Assembly: GCA_964645755.1 (NCBI GenBank) | Contig: CAZYBT010000093.1 | Span: 1-10,009 of the forward strand | DNA: 10,009 nucleotides | Direction of reading: 5' to 3' | Origin: VMCP01 sp964645755 | Lineage (GTDB): Bacteria > Bacteroidota > Bacteroidia > NS11-12g > UBA955 | In this document: piece after piece, positions 1-5,827 of the stretch | How the letters are laid out: every line of letters begins with the position of its first letter | How positions within the stretch are numbered: position 1 is the stretch's first letter | The notes under the pieces: model-generated | Databases searched by the model: none | Seen by the model: the letters and a program-made list of their open reading frames with translations, nothing else | Told to the model about the DNA's origin: nothing | Made by a program: the position numbers and the translations under genes

Positions 1-279
1 TGAATAGATGATGTGAAGTAAAAAACAGAAAATATTTACAACAAAATACAAGTATCAAAAATTTAATTTATCTTCGTTTTATCGTTCTTTATTGTTGCTG
101 ATTTGTAACGCAACAAAGTCGAAATCTGATGAGTAGTTCTCATTTGTTGCTCGACTGACTTCTGAAAATTCACTACAGGCAAGGGTTTGCGAGTTTATCT
201 TTTCTTATCGATTCATGTATTGGAAAATAGGTAGTTTTATCGTCACAAATCTTTATTTTTTTAATTTTTGTGTTTAATT
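1..279. other. Non-coding left edge, downstream of the response regulator
   Basis: I see no convincing gene in this stretch on either strand. It lies after the stop of the response-regulator gene (minus strand), so it should hold the 3' end of that transcript. It has a weak inverted repeat close to the stop (CACAAA at 244-249 against TTTGTG at 267-272, with an AT-rich loop) and a more structured block at 92-150, listed separately. No clear T tract follows either one on the minus strand, so neither is a textbook intrinsic terminator. No Bacteroidota-type promoter (TAnnTTTG with an upstream TTG) was found here. Confidence 0.6.
92..150. repeat. Overlapping inverted repeats that can form alternative hairpins
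   Basis: Three copies of one short word lie here in alternating orientation: TTGTTGC at 92-98, GCAACAAA at 110-117 and TTTGTTGC at 143-150. The middle copy can pair with the left one (7 bp, 11-nt loop) or the right one (8 bp), but not both. A small hairpin, ATGAG at 129-133 with CTCAT at 139-143, sits inside the right-hand option. The pairing is read directly from the sequence. A role such as 3'-end structure, termination or a small RNA is inference only. Confidence 0.35.
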
Positions 280-948
280 TTAAATATTCTCGGGTATTTT
301 GTTGGGTATAACATAAATTCCGTTTTGTATGGCAAAAATTACCATTCCCGCCAAATTTTGGGAGTTGGTTTTCTCCATTAACTTGCTGCGATATTTATTG
401 ATGGTGTTTACCGACATTTTCATCTCTTTTGCTATTTCATTCGCGTTTTTTTGTTGACATAATAATTGAAGAATTTCAAAATCCACAGAATTAAATTGGT
501 CTAACGATTCTTTTTTCATATTGTGACTATTCGATAACATCTTGAATGCCATTGAATCTTGAAAAAACACGGAATCTTTATAAACAATATTGATTGCATT
601 GATTAACTCTTCTGTTGAACTCTTCTTAAATAAGATACCATCAGCTCCCATTTGCATGAGCCTAAGGTTAATATAATTAGATGAGTTAGCAGAAAAAACC
701 AGTACTTTTAGACTGTTTTTATATTTTTCTCTTATTGTTTTTAAAACCTCTATGCCATCCATCCGAGGCATTTCGATATCTAATATTACAATATCGGTTT
801 TTTTATATTTGAGAATTTCCAATAATTCAATGCCGTCACAGCATTGGCCTATGATTTCAATTTGATCAGATTCATTTGTTAAATTGCCGCAAATTGCTGA
901 TCGCATTAAGGGATGATCATCTGCTATAATTATTTTAATCTTTTCCAT
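280..948 (-). CDS. LuxR/NarL-family response regulator (REC + GerE-type HTH)
   Basis: This is a 222-aa DNA-binding response regulator, the normal length for the NarL/FixJ class. The receiver domain spans about residues 4-120: acidic pocket D10/D11, phospho-acceptor D57 in the ILDIEMP motif, switch serine S86 and conserved lysine K108. A LuxR-type four-helix HTH spans about 153-210, with the recognition-helix region at EIAKEMKMSVNTINKYRSKL. The protein should be phosphorylated by the kinase encoded just upstream and then bind promoter DNA as a dimer. The start is fixed by MEKIKIIIADDHP, a typical receiver N-terminus; its ATG lies inside the end of the kinase gene (14-bp overlap), which implies translational coupling. 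All key receiver residues are present, so it should be active. The target genes cannot be deduced. The family call is secure. Confidence 0.96.
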   Translation of the reverse strand: MEKIKIIIADDHPLMRSAICGNLTNESDQIEIIGQCCDGIELLEILKYKKTDIVILDIEMPRMDGIEVLKTIREKYKNSLKVLVFSANSSNYINLRLMQMGADGILFKKSSTEELINAINIVYKDSVFFQDSMAFKMLSNSHNMKKESLDQFNSVDFEILQLLCQQKNANEIAKEMKMSVNTINKYRSKLMEKTNSQNLAGMVIFAIQNGIYVIPNKIPENI

Positions 949-1708
949 AAGGCATGATAAATGACATTTTAAACCCTTTTATTTCGTCTTCTGATTCAAT
1001 AATTTCACCTCTTAAAATGTGAAGGCGCGTTTTTATGATAGTAGTTCCCAGACCTTGTTTCTCTGTATTGTTAAGAATTCCAATACCGTTATCTGTGTAT
1101 TCGATTTTAATTCCTGTTTTGGATTTTTGAATTAGAATTTCAACTCTATTTGCTTTAGCGTGTTTCAGTGTATTATTCAATAACTCTTGGATTATTCTAA
1201 ATAAATTACTCGCTTTGTCGTCAGATATTTCTATTGCATCGTGTTTGAATATTATATGAATTCCAGTAGCATGCTGAATATCTGATATTAACTCATGTAA
1301 ACCTTCAATAAATCCAAGGCGAATTAAAGTAGCTGGGAAAAGCATCTTTGATATAGATGAACACTTTTCAGATGCCGTATTACAAAGATCTTCAATCATT
1401 TTTAGTGATGAACTATCTAATTCGTGGTTTTTGTGAAGTTTTTTTAATTCAGAAAGCTGCATATGAATGAGATTTAGAATTTGACCAAGATCATCGTGCA
1501 ACGTGCTACCTATTTTTCTTCTTTCTTCTTCAATGGAATGAAGTTGCACTTTATTTAATTCAGTTTGAAACGCTAATTCCTTCTTTTTAAAATTTAATAA
1601 TACTTTTTTCCTGGAATTAAGTATTGCCAATATCAATATAAATGTAATTCCTATTAAAAAGACGCATATTAGATAAAATATTAAAGTAAATTCACTCAGT
1701 TTTTCCAT
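935..1708 (-). CDS. Sensor histidine kinase, DesK/NarX type (HisKA_3 + HATPase_c), single membrane helix
   Basis: This 257-aa protein has one hydrophobic helix (about residues 8-30), a short charged coiled-coil-like linker (33-62) and then a HisKA_3 dimerisation domain. The phospho-acceptor is H71 in STLHDDLGQ. D72 and Q76 form the DxxxQ pattern that the NarX/DesK group uses for phosphatase activity. The ATPase domain follows: N box QELLNNTLKHA (174-184), G1 box DNGIG (206-210) and G2 box GLGTT (219-223). It should autophosphorylate at H71 and pass phosphate to D57 of the regulator encoded next. It lacks any periplasmic or PAS/GAF sensor, and with one short helix it probably takes its signal from a partner; the membrane protein encoded just upstream is the natural candidate (inference). 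The ATG at 1706-1708 overlaps the end of that gene by 13 bp. Confidence 0.95.
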   Translation of the reverse strand: MEKLSEFTLIFYLICVFLIGITFILILAILNSRKKVLLNFKKKELAFQTELNKVQLHSIEEERRKIGSTLHDDLGQILNLIHMQLSELKKLHKNHELDSSSLKMIEDLCNTASEKCSSISKMLFPATLIRLGFIEGLHELISDIQHATGIHIIFKHDAIEISDDKASNLFRIIQELLNNTLKHAKANRVEILIQKSKTGIKIEYTDNGIGILNNTEKQGLGTTIIKTRLHILRGEIIESEDEIKGFKMSFIMPYGKD

Positions 1709-2340
1709 AGTAATCCCGAGATTATTAATCCTTTAGAAGCATATAGTCTAATAGGTAAAAACTTATTCATAAATTCATCATGAACATTCGTATCAATAAG
1801 AAAATGAATGCCTAATCCAAAATTTAATATGTCACCAACGTAGTAAATAATTACACCAAAAATAATAAAAATTACATTCAATTGAATAGCTTCATTTTGG
1901 AACATTTTTGATAAAATATAAGTACATAATGTCAGACAAAATACAGCAGCGAAAAAGCAAAAAAATGAATATTCATAAATGTTTAAATAACCATAATCAG
2001 AGTACAAATCACGGCTAGTATTGGGCCAATCGAAAATGAATAAAATAATAGCATAGATAAACAAAATGCCGTAAATTAAAAACAGTAACTTTTTTGATAT
2101 GGTTGTGTTTTTTATAAAATATAAAAATGCAAAATACGAACCTAGCGTCAATAAATTGTTCACTATCAATAGTTCTAAGTTGGATGTAAATATAAAGTTA
2201 TCTAATAAGTTTGTACAAACATCTAAGATCCCCAATAGAGAAAATAACAAGTATTCTCTCTCTCGGGTTTTTACCGCTTTTATGTAACCTAAAACTATTA
2301 AGGCTATATAAAATAAAAACTTAATATTTAGAAAGTCCAA
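1696..2340 (-). CDS. Multi-pass membrane protein of unknown function, candidate signal input for the kinase
   Basis: This is a 214-aa very hydrophobic protein. Likely helices lie at about residues 4-21, 31-51, 57-76, 84-104, 124-145 and 153-173, with a possible short seventh at 198-212. Polar residues sit within the second helix (D40, N44, D47), and the 105-122 loop carries several charged and aromatic residues. I do not recognise a named domain; it resembles small multi-spanning proteins that I recall seeing near two-component genes in Bacteroidota, but that is memory, not a search. The start codon is TTG (2338-2340), placed directly after, and in the same frame as, the TAA of the 102-aa gene. 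No ATG occurs in this frame until residue 146, so a TTG start, or readthrough from upstream, is needed to include the first helices. It overlaps the kinase gene by 13 bp. Being a membrane protein is certain; being a sensor is inferred from context. Confidence 0.85.
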   Translation of the reverse strand: MDFLNIKFLFYIALIVLGYIKAVKTREREYLLFSLLGILDVCTNLLDNFIFTSNLELLIVNNLLTLGSYFAFLYFIKNTTISKKLLFLIYGILFIYAIILFIFDWPNTSRDLYSDYGYLNIYEYSFFCFFAAVFCLTLCTYILSKMFQNEAIQLNVIFIIFGVIIYYVGDILNFGLGIHFLIDTNVHDEFMNKFLPIRLYASKGLIISGLLWKN

Positions 2341-2649
2341 TTAACTATTTAAAGGATTGTTAATCGAATGATGTGGAGGGTCTGTTTTACAATCTTCTGC
2401 AAGATAGCCCTGGTATAAGTCATTTTCATCAGCGGTGGCGCCACATAATACTAAAGTAAGGTTGCCGTTTTCTAATGCAAAATAGAATTTAAGACCAACA
2501 CATGTGGGTTGATTTAGAATTGCTTGTACAGCATCTTTGCCAAAAAAACCTCCAATTTTTGGATTAATGTTTGCATCGCGGTATGCTTTTGTTAGTTCAG
2601 ATGCTGCCGCAAGTGTAATTGAGTGATTCTCGTTAGGGTTAAAAGACAT
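2341..2649 (-). CDS. Conserved-looking 102-aa soluble protein of unknown function
   Basis: This small protein has no signal peptide and no membrane helix. It is mixed alpha/beta by eye: a helix-forming N-terminal part (ITLAAASELTKAYRDANI, 11-28), a Gly/Phe turn GGFFGKDA (33-40), another helix, then two probable beta strands (VGLKFYFAL, 51-59; LTLVLCGA, 64-71). Cysteines stand at 50, 69 and 87, followed by a polar tail with PPHH (91-94) and the ending NPLNS. I believe similar proteins with the GGFFGK...CVG...YF pattern occur in Bacteroidota as hypothetical proteins, but I cannot confirm this here. It is the first gene of the four-gene regulatory cluster, and its stop directly abuts the start of the membrane protein. 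Redox or metal sensing through Cys/His is possible but speculative. The ATG at 2647-2649 has only A/T-rich sequence before it and no Shine-Dalgarno, as expected in this phylum. Confidence 0.85.
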   Translation of the reverse strand: MSFNPNENHSITLAAASELTKAYRDANINPKIGGFFGKDAVQAILNQPTCVGLKFYFALENGNLTLVLCGATADENDLYQGYLAEDCKTDPPHHSINNPLNS

Positions 2650-2758
2650 AAAGCAATTTTAGTTATTTGAGACGACAAAAGCAATATAACTTATTGTAAA
2701 TATTTAATACAATAAATGGTATTGTGGCTTGTTGTGTTTTTTAAATTGATCAATCCTT
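2650..2758. promoter_or_regulatory. Spacer between the secreted-protein pair and the regulatory cluster
   Basis: This 109-bp AT-rich gap should contain the end of the secreted-protein transcript and any promoter for the four-gene cluster. TTATTGTA (2691-2698) and TACAATAA (2708-2715) form a perfect 8-bp inverted repeat with a 9-nt loop. ACAATA (2709-2714) can instead pair with TATTGT (2720-2725). ATTGATCAAT (2745-2754) is a 10-bp palindrome just after the stop of the 1021-aa gene. On the minus strand TGCTTTTG (2683-2676) differs by one base from the Bacteroidota -7 box TAnnTTTG, but the nearest upstream TTG is too far away for a good promoter. No hairpin here is followed by a clear T tract on the minus strand, so read-through into the regulatory cluster remains possible. 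Confidence 0.35.
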
Positions 2759-5700
2759 TTACCTCAACAAGGTTACCGTATTGCTGAATGTATATTCAAC
2801 TCCTTTGCGGTAGGCCTTTACGTAATATACATAAACACCTTGAGGGACATCTTTTTCTGGTTTCCATGTTCCTTCAGAATTGTTTTGTTCGAATAACTTT
2901 TGTCCCCAGGAATTAAAAATAGTCAATGTGAATTTGTCAAAACCATAATTGAAAATGTTGAATTCATCATTTAGACCATCTCCATTCGGTGTGAATGCCG
3001 ATGGCGCAAACAAAGTTGCTTGATAAGGCAAGCAATAACTGTTGCTTTGAGATTCGTAGGCTTGATTTACGCTTCGCGCTTTCACCACAAAACACTTCTC
3101 AAATTTCTTTGGTTGGATGAAATTTTTGTCATTGAAATGCGTATCGTTTAGGTTGGTTAATGGTTGCCAATTTGATGTCTCCATGTCATAAGTTCCCAAA
3201 CATTCATATCCCTTTACGCCACCAGTCAAAGACCAGTCTTCATAGGGTGTCCAAGTGAGCAATGCTGTTGAGAAATTAGATTTTATTACAGGTTCTACCT
3301 CTTTTACATTGAGGTAAATCGTTTTTCCAATATTGCTTTTATTCCCTCCAAAATTGTCACAACTGTCTTTCGCCCGTATTTCATAAGTGTACGATTGGTC
3401 TATTTCTGAGGGAAGGTAATCCATGAATATTGTATCATTCACCACATTATGAATCAAGCCATTGCGAAATACTTGATAGTTCTTGGCATGTGGAACCGGT
3501 TTCCATTCCGTTAGGGTGGTTCGGTTATTGATAACAGTACTGCGTTTTAGTTCAGGACGATAGCCAATCGGAATTCCCGGGGTAATATTCATCTTAACAG
3601 AATCTTGAGTAACGCAACCCAAAGGTCCATATAGCTTTTGAAAAAGGGTAAATCGACCAGACTGAAGCAAGATGGTTTTATTTGTAGCACTGCTAAAACG
3701 GTTGTTCGGCACCAATGCAGGATTGAAATGATAAATCGTTGAATCAATAAGATCTGAATAAATTCTTCCAAATTGAACTTCTAACGGTGTGCAACCAGTT
3801 GTTTTGTCAATGGCAATTCCAGGTCTTGGAGCGGGTAGGATGGAAATGTTTTGGATAGCGTTAAATGTATCGGTGCATCTGCCATCACTCACTTGAAGTT
3901 GTACATTAAATTTGCCCGAAGTGGTATAGGTGTGTTTGATGGATTTATTTTTCGGCATGATGTTGTTGGTTGAGCCAATGCTGGTATCGGTTCCATCTCC
4001 GAACTCCCATCGCCAAGTATGTGCTTTGTTTTCAAGAATGGATGAATCTGCAAAAGAAACGGCAATCCACTGGCATCCAATGGTGTTCTTGGTTTGGTAT
4101 TTTGCTATCGGTTCTGGGAGCACTTCAATAGAATCAGAATACCAGACCCAGCCACCATCTGCGGTGATGGATTTGAGTAGTATTTTATATTTATCAGGTT
4201 TGGAATATTGGTGGCGGATTTTGGTTTGTGATTTTACAGATTTGGTCGAATCACCATCCCCCCAAAACCAAATGAAATGATCAAACCAATTGGTATCCGT
4301 TTCATTAGTGAATTCATGAGTTAAATCATTACAAAGGCTTTTGTTTGTGAAATTGATGTAATGGTAAGGAGTTGGGGTAGCTGGGAAGTAAATTTTGTCA
4401 ATTTCTTGGTTGCGCAGTATTGTATTGCCAATATTTACTCCCTCGAGTACCACCACCAAAGGATTTATCACTATAAAATTAGCCCCCTTTTTTTTTAATT
4501 CAGCAATGAAAAATTTTCGAAAAAAAGTACTGTCCCCAATAGCGGTTTCCACCTTCAAACATTTATCGATAAAAACATAATTCTTTCCATTGGGAGCTAG
4601 AATAAAATCTTTATAAGGACGGCCTTCACCATCAGGTTTATAGGCTGAATCAATCTGTATAGTGCAATAGGTCTTTTTTAAAATGCTTCCTGAGATTATT
4701 ATCTCCCAAATACCATAAATAAATTTACAATTAAAAACGGGAGAAGGAACAATTTTAGTTTTTGTTTCTGGAATAAAGAAAATGGAATCATTTTTGGTAA
4801 ATAGAGCATTCTTCCAACCCCTGAAATCTTGAATTTCCATATTTCCAGAATCCTTCATAATTTCTATTAAATTTAGATTTCTCTCGTTGTCTATCAAAGA
4901 AACCTTGGTAATGGTATAAGTATAAGAAGATGTTCTGGAGTCAAAATGTGTATAAGCCCAATTAAATACTGTCCAATGACCAGTTGGTGAAACTACCAAT
5001 TCAGTAGGCATGCCGTCTGGAGTACAATATTCAAACCAAATTTTATTGCCTTTTCGATTTCTATTGATGTAATTTTCTCTGATAATATTAACCTTGCTTA
5101 TTTCGTAATTTTTAGAAATGTTAACATCGTATAAATATTTATCCCAAACAAATTGCAATCTAGTCTCTTTGTTTTTTGAGGTAAATACAACAACATTACT
5201 TTGCAAAAGTGTTGGATCGCCAAATTTAGCAAATCCTTTAATTCGTTTTTTTGACAATCGTTTATTTCCTAAATATGTAGCTTCAAACAAAAAAAAAGAA
5301 TCGTTTGAGTATGGTGAATTAAATTGACCCAATCGAGAATATAGTTCTTGTTCAAAAGAACTGGCGTTTTTTTCAACCTTAGAGCCTATATAATATAAAA
5401 CAAATGTATCGGTGCTTTTTATGAATGAGGAAATTCCTTTTTTGCCGCCATATTGGGTAATGTAATCAAGAGAATCGCCATTTTGATTAAACAGAATATT
5501 GTTAAATACAAATGCCAATAATTCACCTTTATTATTGGAAACTGTATGATACCCTTGCGACAATTTTCCTTGAAATACAATTAACTCAGGGGATGAAGTA
5601 TCGCGGATTTCGTATTTTATTCTTTTAGATTTGATTTTGTTAATTTTAATGTCAGGATAATTAAAGTCAATATCGTAATAAATTGTTTTTGTCTCTGCTT

Positions 5701-5824
5701 GAGAATAGGTTTCAATTTGTGTATTCAACTGCTCATAATACGCTTGAACAACTAAATGATTGCTCTGTTGGGCAATGACAAAATTTATCAATGAGTAAAA
5801 TAACAAAAAAAATAATTGTTTCAC
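2759..5824 (-). CDS. Large secreted PKD-domain protein with T9SS type B (gliding-motility-associated) C-terminal domain
   Basis: This 1021-aa protein starts with a Sec signal peptide (residues 1 to about 18, ending FVIA before QQ). Residues 20-480 look like repeated beta-strand blades with phrases such as VVSPTGHWTVF (277-287) and ILAPNGKNYVF (408-418), suggesting a WD40-like propeller. Two PKD domains follow, marked by WFWGDGDS (519-526) and WEFGDGTD (606-613); a degenerate third lies near 667-747 (GCTPLEVQF). Two Fn3-like modules lie at about 750-840 and 842-935. Residues 938-1021 are a type B sorting domain (FAPSAFTPNGDGLNDEF, FNSWGQKLF, GVYVY). It should pass Sec, then the T9SS, and be anchored or released at the surface. 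PKD/Fn3 modules suggest adhesion or scaffolding; no catalytic motif is visible. The start is GTG (5822-5824), 3 bp after the upstream stop; it is the only choice that keeps the signal peptide, since the next in-frame Met is near residue 272. An A9G5 tract lies at codons 443-448. Confidence 0.93.
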   Translation of the reverse strand: MKQLFFLLFYSLINFVIAQQSNHLVVQAYYEQLNTQIETYSQAETKTIYYDIDFNYPDIKINKIKSKRIKYEIRDTSSPELIVFQGKLSQGYHTVSNNKGELLAFVFNNILFNQNGDSLDYITQYGGKKGISSFIKSTDTFVLYYIGSKVEKNASSFEQELYSRLGQFNSPYSNDSFFLFEATYLGNKRLSKKRIKGFAKFGDPTLLQSNVVVFTSKNKETRLQFVWDKYLYDVNISKNYEISKVNIIRENYINRNRKGNKIWFEYCTPDGMPTELVVSPTGHWTVFNWAYTHFDSRTSSYTYTITKVSLIDNERNLNLIEIMKDSGNMEIQDFRGWKNALFTKNDSIFFIPETKTKIVPSPVFNCKFIYGIWEIIISGSILKKTYCTIQIDSAYKPDGEGRPYKDFILAPNGKNYVFIDKCLKVETAIGDSTFFRKFFIAELKKKGANFIVINPLVVVLEGVNIGNTILRNQEIDKIYFPATPTPYHYINFTNKSLCNDLTHEFTNETDTNWFDHFIWFWGDGDSTKSVKSQTKIRHQYSKPDKYKILLKSITADGGWVWYSDSIEVLPEPIAKYQTKNTIGCQWIAVSFADSSILENKAHTWRWEFGDGTDTSIGSTNNIMPKNKSIKHTYTTSGKFNVQLQVSDGRCTDTFNAIQNISILPAPRPGIAIDKTTGCTPLEVQFGRIYSDLIDSTIYHFNPALVPNNRFSSATNKTILLQSGRFTLFQKLYGPLGCVTQDSVKMNITPGIPIGYRPELKRSTVINNRTTLTEWKPVPHAKNYQVFRNGLIHNVVNDTIFMDYLPSEIDQSYTYEIRAKDSCDNFGGNKSNIGKTIYLNVKEVEPVIKSNFSTALLTWTPYEDWSLTGGVKGYECLGTYDMETSNWQPLTNLNDTHFNDKNFIQPKKFEKCFVVKARSVNQAYESQSNSYCLPYQATLFAPSAFTPNGDGLNDEFNIFNYGFDKFTLTIFNSWGQKLFEQNNSEGTWKPEKDVPQGVYVYYVKAYRKGVEYTFSNTVTLLR
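4483..4496 (-). other. A9G5 homopolymer tract with an A-AAA-AAG slippery heptamer inside the 1021-aa gene
   Basis: The coding strand has nine A followed by five G across codons 443-448 (Leu-Lys-Lys-Lys-Gly-Ala). The zero-frame reading TTA AAA AAA AAG contains A AAA AAG in the phase known to promote -1 ribosomal slippage in other bacteria. A -1 shift gives GGG GGC TAA and stops at once; a +1 shift reaches TAG within five codons. Either would leave about 450 residues, without the PKD, Fn3-like and sorting domains. The tract and its outcomes are seen directly; real slippage or phase variation is inference. Confidence 0.5.
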
Positions 5825-5827
5825 AGG

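Noticed and set aside
244..272. CACAAA / TTTGTG as an intrinsic terminator for the regulator gene
   Set aside because: A 6-bp AT-rich stem with a 17-nt loop and no T tract on the minus strand is too weak to call.
2099..2287. Plus-strand 62-codon ORF within the membrane-protein gene
   Set aside because: It is antisense to the membrane-protein frame, which forms a coherent set of hydrophobic helices and is locked to its neighbours by abutting or overlapping ends.
3930..4280. Plus-strand 116-codon ORF inside the 1021-aa gene
   Set aside because: It lies antisense to the PKD-domain coding sequence, whose frame has clear domain motifs. The product looks like a chance translation with no recognisable motif.
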